A stretch of DNA of 64,000 bases from Dinoroseobacter sp049800835 (lineage in GTDB: Bacteria > Pseudomonadota > Alphaproteobacteria > Rhodobacterales > Rhodobacteraceae), in assembly GCF_049800835.1 (NCBI RefSeq), contig NZ_JBNAFU010000006.1, positions 124,001 through 188,000 of the forward strand. Direction: 5' to 3'. The stretch's first letter is position 1. Each line of letters opens with the position of its first letter. Under the pieces are notes generated by a model. The model did not search any database. It was not told the origin of the DNA and worked only from the letters and a program-made list of their open reading frames with translations. Shown here in pieces: positions 1 to 9,427 of the stretch. Made by a program: the position numbers and the translations under genes.

Positions 1-635
1 CCGATCGCGCCTATTGGGAGGCGCTGATCACGCTGGCTGAGCGGCACGATTTCCGCATCTTCGCCGACGAGTGCTATTCGGAGATCTACCGCGGCGAGAC
101 CGGCCCGACCGGCGCGCTGGAGGTGGCCGCTGCAATCGGGGCGACGCCCGGGCGCGTGGTGATCTTCCATTCGCTTTCGAAACGCTCCAACATGCCGGGT
201 CTGCGGTCGGGGTTCGTGGCCACGGATGCCGCCTCCATCGCGCAGATCAAACAATTGCGCTCCTACGCCGGGGCGCCATTGCCCGGCCCGTTGCAGGCGG
301 TCGCCACCAAGGTCTGGTCTGACGAGGCGCATGTGGTCGAGAACCGCCGCCTCTATGCCGAGAAATTCGAGATCGCGGACGAAGTTCTGGGGCAGGTCCC
401 CGGCTACGTTTCGCCGGAGGCAGGTTTTTTCCTGTGGTTGCCCGTCGAGGACGGAGAGGCCGCGGCTCTGCGGCTCTGGCAGGAAACCGGCGTACGCGTC
501 TTGCCCGGCGCGTACCTTGGACGCGACACCGATACCGGCAACCCCGGACATGGATTTATTCGCGTGGCGCTTGTCGCCCCCACCGATGATGTACGGCGCG
601 GTCTGACCCGGATCGCCGCCTGTTTGTATAGCTGA
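1..635 (+). CDS. PLP-dependent class I/II aminotransferase, C-terminal part (5' end outside window)
   Basis: This is the 3' part of a fold-type I aminotransferase, read in frame from base 3 to the TGA at 633-635. The visible part has the Asp and Tyr of the cofactor pocket (ADECYSEIY) and the Schiff-base lysine in HSLSKRSNMPGLR. It ends with the usual C-terminal small domain (GFFLWLPVEDG). The Ser-Lys-Arg-Ser-Asn context resembles N-succinyldiaminopimelate/aspartate-type aminotransferases (DapC-like), but substrate cannot be decided from a fragment. It lies 13 bp upstream of ftsK on the same strand, so the two may share a transcript. The family assignment is firm; the exact reaction is inference. 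Confidence 0.88.
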   Translation, partial: DRAYWEALITLAERHDFRIFADECYSEIYRGETGPTGALEVAAAIGATPGRVVIFHSLSKRSNMPGLRSGFVATDAASIAQIKQLRSYAGAPLPGPLQAVATKVWSDEAHVVENRRLYAEKFEIADEVLGQVPGYVSPEAGFFLWLPVEDGEAAALRLWQETGVRVLPGAYLGRDTDTGNPGHGFIRVALVAPTDDVRRGLTRIAACLYS

Positions 636-648
636 AGGACCTGAGCGT

Positions 649-3531
649 ATGGCGTATCACCCGGCCCGGCAACGAGACCCTCTTCTGGACACGACCACAC
701 AGGCCGCGCTGGAAAAACGCGGGCGAGAGATGCTGGGCGTGGTCTTGCTGGTGGTCGCGGGGCTGCTGGCGGCGGCGCTTTGGTCTTATAACCCGGATGA
801 TCCGGGCTGGATGACGTCGTCGGACGCACCGGCACAGAATTGGCTGGGCCGCACCGGCGCGGGCATTGCGGCCCCCTTGCATATCATCATCGGTATCGGC
901 GGTTGGGTGCTGCCTGCGGTGTTGCTTGCATGGGGCGTGCGCTGCGTTCTGCATCGCGGGTCCGAGCGTCTGGTGGGGCGTCTGATCTTTGCGCCCATCG
1001 CTGTTGCCGTGGCGGCCGTTTACGCCGCCACACTGGTTCCGGGCGCGACCTGGGGCCATTCCTTTGGTCTCGGCGGCCTTTTTGGGGACACCGTGCTCGG
1101 GGCACTGCTGGGAATTTTGCCGCTGGGACTTGGGGTCAGCCTGAAACTCGTGTCGTTGATGCTGGGCGTCGTAATGGTTGCCATCGTCCTGTTTTCCGCA
1201 GGGTTCACGCGTCCCGAACTGGCGCGCATCGGAGTGTTCCTGCTTGTGGGGCTGCTGAAGGTATACGAGGCAACCTTGCGCTTGCTGGGTCGGGCCAAGA
1301 CCCAGGCCGTGGCCGCCAGCGCGGCCGGGTGGGACGCCCGCAAGGCCCGTGCAGCGGAGCGTGCCGTGGCGGCTTCCCGTGCGCGGCGCGACCCGACCCT
1401 GACCGCAGAACCAAGTCTGACCGGAGCGCCCCGCGTGCGCCGCGCCGACCTGTTGATCGATCCGGTGCTGGATGACCCGCAAGCTGTCCCTCTGGTCGAT
1501 GACACGACAGCCGTACCAGCCCCCAAACCCGGGCTATTGGCCCGCGTCCGTGCCCGTGCGCTCAAGATGCCGGAGCCGGAACTGGTGGAGCCTGATCCCC
1601 TGACCGGAGAGGTTCCCGATCCGGACGAGGCGCGCGTGCAATCGATGATTACCCAGGCCATCCGGCGCCGCAGCGACCGCGTCGCGGGCCGGTCCATGAT
1701 GCTGCCCAAGCAACCAGCGCCTGCCGCCGTGGACGGATTGCCGCCCGAGCCGCCACTGGTGCGAGCCGAACCCCCGTTGACGGCCGGGTACGAGGTTGAC
1801 GAAGACGCGCTGATCGACCCTGTGGACGTGGAAGGCGACGCCATGCCAGGCGCGGTATCCCCGGTCACGCTGGACCGGGCCCAGGTGTTTCAGCGCCCCC
1901 CTGCCGCCACCGCGGCAAAGGCCGTAGTGCAGCATCCGGTCCGCAAGGCCGTGACCCCGTCAAGGCAGGCCCGGGCCGAGGCGCAACCCGCCCTGCCACT
2001 GCAACCCACGCAAGCGGATGTCTATGAACACCCGCCCCTGTCCCTGCTGGAAAGCGCCGACACGGTCGAGCGCCACCACCTCAGCGATGAGGCGTTGGAG
2101 GAAAACGCCCGGATGCTCGAATCCGTGCTCGATGACTACGGCGTGAAGGGCGATATCGTCTCGGTCCGCCCGGGCCCCGTGGTGACGATGTACGAACTGG
2201 AACCGGCTCCGGGCCTCAAGGCGTCCCGTGTCATTGGTTTGGCCGATGACATCGCGCGGTCCATGTCGGCGTTGTCCGCCCGTGTGTCCACCGTGCCGGG
2301 GCGCTCGGTCATCGGGATCGAACTGCCCAACGCGCAGCGCGAAAAGGTGGTGCTGCGGGAGATCCTGTCGGGTCGTGATTTCGGCGATAGCAACCTGCGC
2401 CTGCCGCTTGCGCTGGGCAAAGATATTGGCGGTGAACCCGTCGTGGCGAACCTCGCCAAGATGCCCCACCTGCTGATCGCGGGGACCACGGGGTCCGGTA
2501 AGTCGGTGGCCATCAACACGATGATCCTGAGCCTGCTCTACAAGCTTACCCCCGAGGAATGTCGCCTGATCATGATCGATCCCAAGATGCTGGAACTCAG
2601 CGTCTATGACGGCATCCCGCATCTTTTGTCCCCCGTTGTCACCGACCCCAAAAAGGCCGTGGTGGCCCTGAAATGGGTCGTGGGCGAGATGGAGGAACGC
2701 TATCGCAAGATGTCCAAGATGGGCGTCCGCAACATCGAAGGCTACAACGGCCGCGTACGCGACGCGCTGTCGAAAGGGGAGATGTTCACCCGTACCGTCC
2801 AGACCGGATTTGACGAGGAAACCGGCGATCCGGTGTTCGAGACCGAGGAATCGGTGCCCGAGGCGCTGCCGTATATCGTCGTCATTGTCGACGAGATGGC
2901 TGACCTGATGATGGTCGCCGGTAAGGAGATCGAGGCCTGCATCCAGCGTCTTGCGCAGATGGCGCGGGCCTCGGGCATCCACCTGATCATGGCCACGCAG
3001 CGCCCCTCGGTCGATGTGATCACGGGCACAATTAAGGCAAACTTCCCCACGCGCATCTCTTTCCAGGTCACGTCCAAGATCGACAGCCGCACGATTCTGG
3101 GGGAAATGGGCGCCGAACAACTGCTCGGCATGGGCGATATGCTTTACATGGCGGGCGGCTCGCGCATCACTCGCGTTCACGGACCTTTCGTGTCGGATGA
3201 AGAAGTCGAAGAGGTCGTCAACCACCTGAAATCATTCGGTCCTGCAGAATACATCGGCGGTGTGGTCGACGGGCCGGACGAAGACAAGGAAAGCGATATC
3301 GACCTGGTACTCGGTCTGGGCGGCAACACTGATGGCGAGGATGCGCTCTATGATCAGGCCGTTGCGATCGTGATCAAGGATCGCAAATGCTCGACGTCAT
3401 ACATTCAACGTAAACTGGCGATAGGGTACAACAAGGCTGCGCGGCTCGTGGAGCAGATGGAGGAACAAGGCCTCGTCAGCCCGGCGAACCACGTCGGCAA
3501 ACGCGAGATCCTGGTGCCGGAACAGGCATAG
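649..3531 (+). CDS. ftsK: DNA translocase FtsK
   Basis: Septal DNA pump that moves chromosome ends toward dif and activates XerCD recombination during division. The 960-residue protein has four hydrophobic segments at about residues 25-185, a long Pro/Ala-rich acidic linker (about 200-470), and a motor domain with Walker A GTTGSGKS near residue 612 and Walker B VIVDEMADLM near 743. The C-terminal winged-helix gamma domain (about 895-955, with YIQRKLAIGYNKAARL) would read KOPS sequences. A GAAGGA ribosome site precedes the ATG. Length fits alphaproteobacterial FtsK. It follows the aminotransferase closely and has a 100-bp gap after it. Confidence 0.97.
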   Translation: MAYHPARQRDPLLDTTTQAALEKRGREMLGVVLLVVAGLLAAALWSYNPDDPGWMTSSDAPAQNWLGRTGAGIAAPLHIIIGIGGWVLPAVLLAWGVRCVLHRGSERLVGRLIFAPIAVAVAAVYAATLVPGATWGHSFGLGGLFGDTVLGALLGILPLGLGVSLKLVSLMLGVVMVAIVLFSAGFTRPELARIGVFLLVGLLKVYEATLRLLGRAKTQAVAASAAGWDARKARAAERAVAASRARRDPTLTAEPSLTGAPRVRRADLLIDPVLDDPQAVPLVDDTTAVPAPKPGLLARVRARALKMPEPELVEPDPLTGEVPDPDEARVQSMITQAIRRRSDRVAGRSMMLPKQPAPAAVDGLPPEPPLVRAEPPLTAGYEVDEDALIDPVDVEGDAMPGAVSPVTLDRAQVFQRPPAATAAKAVVQHPVRKAVTPSRQARAEAQPALPLQPTQADVYEHPPLSLLESADTVERHHLSDEALEENARMLESVLDDYGVKGDIVSVRPGPVVTMYELEPAPGLKASRVIGLADDIARSMSALSARVSTVPGRSVIGIELPNAQREKVVLREILSGRDFGDSNLRLPLALGKDIGGEPVVANLAKMPHLLIAGTTGSGKSVAINTMILSLLYKLTPEECRLIMIDPKMLELSVYDGIPHLLSPVVTDPKKAVVALKWVVGEMEERYRKMSKMGVRNIEGYNGRVRDALSKGEMFTRTVQTGFDEETGDPVFETEESVPEALPYIVVIVDEMADLMMVAGKEIEACIQRLAQMARASGIHLIMATQRPSVDVITGTIKANFPTRISFQVTSKIDSRTILGEMGAEQLLGMGDMLYMAGGSRITRVHGPFVSDEEVEEVVNHLKSFGPAEYIGGVVDGPDEDKESDIDLVLGLGGNTDGEDALYDQAVAIVIKDRKCSTSYIQRKLAIGYNKAARLVEQMEEQGLVSPANHVGKREILVPEQA

Positions 3532-3633
3532 CGTTCGCGAAGTTTCGCGCATCATGGCGTAACCGGACAGAGTGGTTGCCGCCCTCGGATGTTTCGGGGT
3601 TCGGTATTGTGTGAGTTGAGATAGGTACGTGGT

Positions 3634-4704
3634 ATGCCGTTTTTGTTTATCTACAGCCCGGATGACTTCGTCGAAGGCCTGCCCGCGGAATCCGGCGCAC
3701 AGGCGGCGGGAACGCCTCCGTTTACGCTGACCCTGAAACCCGACGCGACGCCCACCCTGATCGAGGTGTCAGACGATGACACCATCTTCGACGAGGTTGA
3801 TGCCACGCAAAACGTGGCCAGCACCATCAGTTTCGGCGGTGCGACCATCCCGGCAGGGACCACGATCAACTCGGCCTATGACCTGATCAATACTGTCTCC
3901 GGGCACCAGGTGACCAGTTTCCACTTCGGCGGTGACGGGTTCCAGCAGGGGGCTGTGGATGGCCTCGCATCCACGGTCGAACTGGTGCCGGGTACGTCTT
4001 ACACGTTCAACACGGAACGTACGTCCCATCTGCAAGACAACCCTTATGTCGACTTCGTCTCCTGTTTCACCGCCGGCACGCGGATCGCAACGCCGAACGG
4101 GCCGGTCCTGGTGGAGGATCTGCGCAAGGGCGATCTGGTGCTGACCTCGGATCACGGTGCGCAACCTGTACGCGCGGTGCTCAGCCGCGCGGTGACCTTG
4201 GCAGAGCTTGAGGCGAACGCCAACCTTACGCCCGTGATGATCACCGCGGGCGCACTTGGTGCGAACCTGCCCGCGCAGGATCTGTGTGTGTCGCCGCAAC
4301 ACCGCATGCTCGTGGCCTCGCCCATTGTGGAGCGGATGTTCGGCACGGCGCAGGCGCTGGTCTCCGCCCGCAAACTCTGTGGGCTTCCGGGGATCTTCCC
4401 GACAGAGGCTCGGATCCCGATCACCTACTTTCACCTCGTCTTCGATCGACATGAGGTGATCTTTGCCAATGGCGCCCCGACCGAGAGCCTGTATGCCGGC
4501 CCCGGCGCTTTGGCTGCGTTGTCACCCGAGGCCGCGGAAGAACTGCGCACGCTTTTTCCCGAGTTGTTCCAGCGGCACGGCCGACCCTCCAGCGCACGGT
4601 TCATTCCCAGTGGCAAACAGCAACGCCGCCTGGCCTTCCGGCACGAGAAGAACGGCAAACCGCTGGTGATGGCGGGGCATGTGCCGCAACCCGCGCCGGT
4701 GTAA
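3634..4704 (+). CDS. Hint-domain (intein/hedgehog-like) protein
   Basis: The 356-residue protein has a unique N-terminal region (1-143) followed by a Hint domain that begins at Cys144 in SCFTAGTRIATPNG. It continues through VEDLRKGDLVLT and a histidine block, SPQHRML, near residue 223. This is the Hint_2-type layout common in Roseobacter proteins of unknown role. No extein follows, so this is not a splicing intein. In this fold the Cys could support self-cleavage or acyl shift, but that is inferred from the family. There is no evident signal peptide. It stands alone between ftsK and lolA, each separated by about 75-100 bp. Confidence 0.82.
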   Translation: MPFLFIYSPDDFVEGLPAESGAQAAGTPPFTLTLKPDATPTLIEVSDDDTIFDEVDATQNVASTISFGGATIPAGTTINSAYDLINTVSGHQVTSFHFGGDGFQQGAVDGLASTVELVPGTSYTFNTERTSHLQDNPYVDFVSCFTAGTRIATPNGPVLVEDLRKGDLVLTSDHGAQPVRAVLSRAVTLAELEANANLTPVMITAGALGANLPAQDLCVSPQHRMLVASPIVERMFGTAQALVSARKLCGLPGIFPTEARIPITYFHLVFDRHEVIFANGAPTESLYAGPGALAALSPEAAEELRTLFPELFQRHGRPSSARFIPSGKQQRRLAFRHEKNGKPLVMAGHVPQPAPV

Positions 4705-4778
4705 TCCCGGGCGCGGTATCGCGCTCAGGTGAGCGGCCTGCTATGGCATAGCGACCCCGGTGCGCCTAAGTTCACCCC

Positions 4779-5390
4779 ATGATGATGACACGACGCACCC
4801 TGATCGCGCTGCTGGGGGGCACGGCCCTTCTGCCCGCGTTGCCCGCAGTGGCCAACCCCGTCCCTCTGGCGCAAATATCGGCCTATCTGCAAACGCTTGG
4901 CGAGGCCCAGGCGCGCTTTACCCAGATCAATGCCGATGGCAGCCGGTCCAAAGGCACGCTGTACCTCAAGCGCCCCGGGCGCGCGCGGTTCGAATATGAC
5001 CCTCCGGCGGAGGCGCTGGTCATGGTCGGAGGCGGCACGGTCGCCATTTTCGATGGGCGCGGGGACAGCTCCCCTGAAAGCTACCCGCTGCGTCGCACGC
5101 CGCTCAGTGTGCTGCTGTCGCGTCGGGTGGACCTGGCCGGGTCCGACATCATCACGGGGCATCGCCGGGACGGCGCGTTCACCACGGTCGTGGCGCGGGA
5201 CCCCGAAAACCCCGAATACGGCACAATCGCCTTGCAGTTCGCGGAAAATCCCCTGCGCCTTGCCCGTTGGATCATTTTCGGCGAGAGCGGCGAACAGACC
5301 ACGATTGAACTGGACACGCTCGAAGTGCCGGACCAGCTCTCTGCCTTCCTGTTCGATATCAATCACGAAAAGCGCCAGCGCGATCGCTGA
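4779..5390 (+). CDS. lolA: Outer-membrane lipoprotein carrier protein LolA
   Basis: Periplasmic chaperone that takes lipoproteins from LolCDE and carries them to the outer membrane. The 203-residue protein begins with a signal peptide, MMMTRRTLIALLGG, with likely cleavage after AVAN or nearby; the TRR start resembles a Tat signal, though Sec export is usual for LolA. The mature part shows the family features QARFTQ and a run of beta strands (GTLYLKRPGRARFEYDP). Three adjacent ATG codons leave the exact start open by two residues. It is convergent with the SLT lipoprotein gene, with 13 bp between the two stops. Confidence 0.9.
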   Translation: MMMTRRTLIALLGGTALLPALPAVANPVPLAQISAYLQTLGEAQARFTQINADGSRSKGTLYLKRPGRARFEYDPPAEALVMVGGGTVAIFDGRGDSSPESYPLRRTPLSVLLSRRVDLAGSDIITGHRRDGAFTTVVARDPENPEYGTIALQFAENPLRLARWIIFGESGEQTTIELDTLEVPDQLSAFLFDINHEKRQRDR

Positions 5391-5403
5391 CGCCTGAGCC
5401 GCG

Positions 5404-5988
5404 TCAGATCTTGCCGCAGGATTTCAGCTGGAAATCATACATGACCGCGCGCGAGCCAACCTCGTTGGCCACCCGCATCAACCACTGTTTCTGGTTGTAG
5501 CTCCCGCGCCCATAGCCGGTGTGGCCTTCGTGATAGGCGAGGTAGTGCCGCCGCGCGTCCGTCTTGGGAATGCCGTGGCGACGGAATGTCTCGTCCATGT
5601 ACCAGCCCATGAAATCCGTGGCATCGTCGATCTTGTTGCGACGTCCGGCATAGTTCCGGGTGTCATCTCGGTAGTCATCCCACGTTCCGTCCAGCGCCTG
5701 CGCATAGCCGAAGGCCGAGCTTTGGCGCCCCATGGGGATCACGCCCAACGAATACCGGTACGGCGTGCGCGCGTCCGACATGAACTTGCTTTCCTGATAC
5801 AGCGTGGCCATCTGCACCGCGACGGGGGTGCCCCACTTCTTCTCGGCGCGCTTCATGGCCCGCAAATAGGCCGGGCGTTCATTCACGATCGAACACGCAT
5901 CATCCAGTCGCGACGGCGGGGTGTTGGTGCCCGATCCGCACGCGGCCAACGTCATCAATACGATCGCGAGGCAAAGGTTTCTGCTCAT
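5404..5988 (-). CDS. SLT-domain lipoprotein (lytic transglycosylase-like)
   Basis: A 194-residue putative lipoprotein. The N-terminus has a type II signal with lipobox LAAC, placing the lipid-modified Cys at about residue 17. The rest resembles the SLT/lysozyme-like fold: a possible catalytic Glu in LYQESKF, then GYAQALDGTWDDY and a C-terminal YHEGHTGY. Such proteins cleave peptidoglycan glycan strands by a non-hydrolytic reaction. This one is short and may be a trimmed family member, so activity is inferred. It is convergent with lolA and has its own upstream region of about 85 bp before the AEC transporter stop. Confidence 0.75.
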   Translation of the reverse strand: MSRNLCLAIVLMTLAACGSGTNTPPSRLDDACSIVNERPAYLRAMKRAEKKWGTPVAVQMATLYQESKFMSDARTPYRYSLGVIPMGRQSSAFGYAQALDGTWDDYRDDTRNYAGRRNKIDDATDFMGWYMDETFRRHGIPKTDARRHYLAYHEGHTGYGRGSYNQKQWLMRVANEVGSRAVMYDFQLKSCGKI

Positions 5989-6073
5989 CCTGCTCTCACA
6001 TTTTTTGTTTTGCGGGCAGTATATCGCAAAGCGTGCATATGGCGAAAGAAAAACGCGCGGCAGAGCGGCGCGA

Positions 6074-6955
6074 TCAGATCACGATTGCGAGCAACAGAGA
6101 CAGAAGTGCCACGCTCATCAGGGTGGAGACGACCACCAGCCCCGCCACGGCGTCGCCATCGGCGTCGTACTTCTCGGCCAGAAGGTAGGATGTGACCGCA
6201 ACGGGCGTCGCCAGTTGCAGGACCAGAACACCGAAGGCCGTGGCGTCGAGGTTGAAAAACAGCCCCGTGCCCCACCCGATGCCTGCACAGAGAACGAATT
6301 TGGCGAGTGACAGCCAGATCGCGCGCCCGATCCGTCCGGGGCTCAGGCGCGCGATGGCCACGCCCAGGGTGATCAGCATGATCGGAATCGCCATCTGTCC
6401 GATCAGATCCAGCGCATTTGTCAGGAAAACCGGGGTTTCCCAGCCCTGCCACAGGAACAGAGCGCCCAGCAGGGTTGCCGCCACCATGGGCTCGCGCACC
6501 AGTTTGCCAAGTCCGCCCCCGCCTGCGACGACCCAGATGCCGAAGCTGAACGACAACACGGCCATGACTGCGAAAACAACCACCGCATAGCTCAGCCCCA
6601 GATCTCCGAAGGCGAACAGCGCCAGCGGCAGGCCGAGGTTGCCGGTGTTGCCATAGGAGAGGGGGGCGAGGTACGTGCGCTGGTCCAGACCGCTCAGCTT
6701 CACCAGCAAGGCGATCGCGGCCGTGACGCCGACATAAGCCACCAGCGCCGCCAGCGAGAGCGCGCTCAACGCGGCCGGTTCGATCTCAGCCTGCATGAGC
6801 GCGACGAAGATCAGCGCAGGCACCGCAAGGGTCATCGATAGCCGTGTGACAAACTCCAACTGGTACTCGAACCCGAGCTTGACCCAGGCAAATCCGACGC
6901 TCGCGAGCAGGAAAACCGGCGCAACAACGTTAACGACTGTTAAGGTAAGGTTCAC
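6074..6955 (-). CDS. AEC-family (auxin efflux carrier-type) permease
   Basis: A 293-residue integral membrane protein with about ten hydrophobic segments. It has the family's two-halved layout and a polar break in the middle of the helices (PLSYGNTGNLGLPLALFAFGD). AEC permeases export small organic acids such as malonate or malate, or sense substrates; the substrate here is not predictable. The start is GTG at 6955, with no ATG nearby. It is transcribed divergently from hspQ across 81 bp. Confidence 0.88.
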   Translation of the reverse strand: MNLTLTVVNVVAPVFLLASVGFAWVKLGFEYQLEFVTRLSMTLAVPALIFVALMQAEIEPAALSALSLAALVAYVGVTAAIALLVKLSGLDQRTYLAPLSYGNTGNLGLPLALFAFGDLGLSYAVVVFAVMAVLSFSFGIWVVAGGGGLGKLVREPMVAATLLGALFLWQGWETPVFLTNALDLIGQMAIPIMLITLGVAIARLSPGRIGRAIWLSLAKFVLCAGIGWGTGLFFNLDATAFGVLVLQLATPVAVTSYLLAEKYDADGDAVAGLVVVSTLMSVALLSLLLAIVI

Positions 6956-7036
6956 ACTCTGTTTCCCGTCGCGACCGATTGTTCAATGGACATCAATTGG
7001 TGTCTTGCGTATTTTAGCTAAGTAGAAGGTTCCAGT

Positions 7037-7366
7037 GTGATGTTGAAAGCAAACGCCAAATACCACCTTGGACAAGTTGTCCGGCACCGCAAACATCCGT
7101 TTCGCGGCGTGGTATTCGATATCGATCCGGAGTTTTCGAACACCGATGAGTGGTATGCCGCGATCCCCGAGGAAAGCCGCCCGCACAAGGATCAGCCGTT
7201 TTATCACCTGCTCGCCGAGAATGATCAAAGCTACTACGTGGCCTATGTGTCAGAGCAGAACCTGATCCTCGACGGGGCGTCCGGACCGGTGGACCATCCC
7301 GACCTTCCGGACCTGTTCGGCGATTTCGACGGCGGAATCTACCCGCTTCATTTTCAGCTCAACTGA
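7037..7366 (+). CDS. hspQ: Heat shock protein HspQ
   Basis: A 109-residue YccV/HspQ-family protein, a small cytoplasmic factor that binds hemimethylated DNA and acts with Lon in proteolysis (DnaA turnover in E. coli). The family core is visible: GQVVRHRKHPFRGVVFDIDP, the central DEWY, and HLLAENDQSYYVAYVSEQNL. Adjacent GTG (7037) and ATG (7040) codons could both start it; AGAAGG at 7024-7029 fits either. It is divergent from the AEC permease and convergent with the rhodanese gene, 12 bp apart. Confidence 0.92.
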   Translation: MMLKANAKYHLGQVVRHRKHPFRGVVFDIDPEFSNTDEWYAAIPEESRPHKDQPFYHLLAENDQSYYVAYVSEQNLILDGASGPVDHPDLPDLFGDFDGGIYPLHFQLN

Positions 7367-7378
7367 GCCGCGCAAGCC

Positions 7379-7768
7379 TCACTCCTTGATTTCGACTGGC
7401 ATGTTTGCGGCTTTCCAGCCTTTGAACCCGTCCGCGATCTCGGCGATGTTCTCCACCCCCATCTGTTGCAGGGTTTGCACGCTCAGCGCAGACCGCCAGG
7501 CGCTGCCGCAGAACAGGATCAGCGTCTTGTCCGTGGTCAGCGCCGGTTTGTGATAGGGGCTTTCCGGATCGATCCAGAACTCCAGCATGCCGCGCGGAGC
7601 GTGAAACGCGCCGGGAATACGCCCGTCGCGGTTCAATTCCCGTACATCGCGGATATCAACCAGCAGCGCCGTGCCCGCCTCCGCCGCCGCGCGGGCTTCT
7701 TGCGGGCTCAGCGTTGTGATCTGCGTCTTGGCCTCCGCCACCATGTCGGCAACTGGTTTGATCGCCAT
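7379..7768 (-). CDS. Rhodanese-like domain protein
   Basis: A single-domain rhodanese of 129 residues. The start was set at the ATG at 7768 because GGAGGGAGCC lies directly upstream; longer readings give unrelated sequence. The domain shows LLVDIRDVRELNRDGRIPGA and the active loop FCGSAWRSA, with the catalytic Cys that carries a persulfide. Such proteins transfer sulfur to cyanide or protein acceptors; the physiological acceptor is unknown. It sits 13 bp downstream of the GGT-family gene on the same strand, so the two are probably co-transcribed. Confidence 0.88.
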   Translation of the reverse strand: MAIKPVADMVAEAKTQITTLSPQEARAAAEAGTALLVDIRDVRELNRDGRIPGAFHAPRGMLEFWIDPESPYHKPALTTDKTLILFCGSAWRSALSVQTLQQMGVENIAEIADGFKGWKAANMPVEIKE

Positions 7769-7781
7769 GGCTCCCTCCGGC

Positions 7782-9365
7782 TCAGTAGCCCAATGCGCAG
7801 CCATCCTTGCGCGGATCGGAGGCGCCTTGCAAGACACCGGTCTCGGGGTCGATCCAGATCGCCTGCGCTCCGCCGATGGGCGTGTCCGGGATGGAAACCG
7901 GATGCCCCATCTCGGCAAGCTCCGCCCGGACCTGATCGGAATAGCCGCGTTCGACCAGCAGCCCTTTCGTAGGATCGGCAAAACTGCGCGGCGCATCAAG
8001 CGCGGCCTGCGGATGCAACCCGTAATCGATGAAGTTGGTCAGCACGCGCGCATGGCCACAGGGTTGGTACGCTCCGCCCATCACGCCGAACGGCATGACG
8101 ACCTTGCCGTTCTGGCGCAGCATGGCGGGAATGATCGTGTGCAAGGGCCGCTTGCCGCCCATCGCCTCGTTCGGGTGGCCCTCTTCGAGAGTGAATCCCG
8201 CGCCGCGGTTCTGGAACAGGATGCCGAACTTGTCGGTCGCGATGCCCCCGCCGAACCCGTGGAAGACCGAGTAGATCAACGAGACCATCATGCGATCCTT
8301 GTCGACCACGGTGATGTAGATCGTCTCCTTGTGAACGGCCTCGGACACCGCATGCACGTCGGCAACCGCGCGGTTCGGATCGATCAGCGCGGCCAGATCG
8401 CATGCTGTTTCGTGGCAGAGCATATGTGCAAGCCGTGTGGTATGGTCGGCATCTGCAATGATCCTGTCGCGTGTGTTGTACGCCAGCTTTGCGGCCTCGG
8501 CCTCCAGATGCGCGCGCGCCGTCCCCCAGGGGTCCAGCCTCGGCAGATCGAACTCTGCAAGAATGTTTGCCATCAGGATCGCCGTGGCACCGTGCCCGTT
8601 GGGTGGATGTTCGACCAACTCCGTGCCCTTGTAGGTGCCGCTGATCGGATCGGATTGCGTGCACCGGGTCGCGGCGAAATCATCCAGCGTGTGCGTGCCG
8701 CCTGCCGCCTGCAACGCGGCCACCATATCCTCGGCCACCTCTCCGGTGTAGAAGCCGTCGCGCCCTTCGGCGGCGATACGGCGCAGAACCTCTGCCTGCC
8801 CGGGCGCACGGAAAATCTGCCCGGGTTTCGGTACCTTGCCGTTCAACAGGTAGAAGTCCCTGGCAACGCCCTGCAGGACTTCGGCATCCGATGCCCAGTC
8901 GAAGGCGGTGCGCGGGCCGACGGGGATGCCTGCCTCCGCATAATGGATCGACGGGGCGAGCACCTTGTCCATACCAAGCCTGCCCCATGTCGCGTTCATG
9001 TGGCAAAACGCGTCGATTGCGCCCGGCACCGTGACCGCGTGGGGCGATCCCAGAGGCATCGTCGTATGCCCTTGCGCGCGCAAGTCAGCGGCATTCAGTC
9101 CGGCGGGTCCGCGCCCCGATCCGTTGACACAGGTGATGTCTTCGGTGCCCGGCATCTTGATCAGCGCAAAGCAATCCCCGCCGATTCCGGTCATCTGCGG
9201 CTCACAAAGCCCCAGCAAAACCGCGGCGGACACCGCCGCGTCCACGGCATTGCCGCCCTGCTGCAGGATGTCGATGGCGACCTTGCTCGCCAGGGGTGTG
9301 GAGGTGGCACACATACCGTTCTCGGCGAAAACCGCCGAGCGCCCGGGCAGGTGAAAGTCACGCAT
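7782..9365 (-). CDS. Gamma-glutamyltransferase-family protein (YwrD-like Ntn hydrolase)
   Basis: A 527-residue member of the gamma-glutamyltransferase superfamily, made as a precursor that cleaves itself to expose an N-terminal Thr. The N-terminal subunit shows STPLASKVAIDILQQGGNAVDAA and the GGD that follows. The cleavage site region reads KETIYITVVDKD, so the Thr nucleophile is kept but the second Thr and His of classical GGT (TTH) are not; this is the YwrD-like variant. There is no signal peptide, so it is likely cytoplasmic and not the glutathione-degrading periplasmic enzyme. The substrate is unknown. The rhodanese gene follows. Confidence 0.86.
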   Translation of the reverse strand: MRDFHLPGRSAVFAENGMCATSTPLASKVAIDILQQGGNAVDAAVSAAVLLGLCEPQMTGIGGDCFALIKMPGTEDITCVNGSGRGPAGLNAADLRAQGHTTMPLGSPHAVTVPGAIDAFCHMNATWGRLGMDKVLAPSIHYAEAGIPVGPRTAFDWASDAEVLQGVARDFYLLNGKVPKPGQIFRAPGQAEVLRRIAAEGRDGFYTGEVAEDMVAALQAAGGTHTLDDFAATRCTQSDPISGTYKGTELVEHPPNGHGATAILMANILAEFDLPRLDPWGTARAHLEAEAAKLAYNTRDRIIADADHTTRLAHMLCHETACDLAALIDPNRAVADVHAVSEAVHKETIYITVVDKDRMMVSLIYSVFHGFGGGIATDKFGILFQNRGAGFTLEEGHPNEAMGGKRPLHTIIPAMLRQNGKVVMPFGVMGGAYQPCGHARVLTNFIDYGLHPQAALDAPRSFADPTKGLLVERGYSDQVRAELAEMGHPVSIPDTPIGGAQAIWIDPETGVLQGASDPRKDGCALGY

Positions 9366-9427
9366 GTCAGAAGTCCCTTCCGTCCCGGCCCCAAGGCCGG
9401 ACTGTCGTCTCTTGTCCGACCCAGAGT

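Noticed and set aside
1960..3225. Long open frame antisense to ftsK
   Set aside because: It is the reverse shadow of a high-GC gene, has no domain, and FtsK motifs lie in the other strand.
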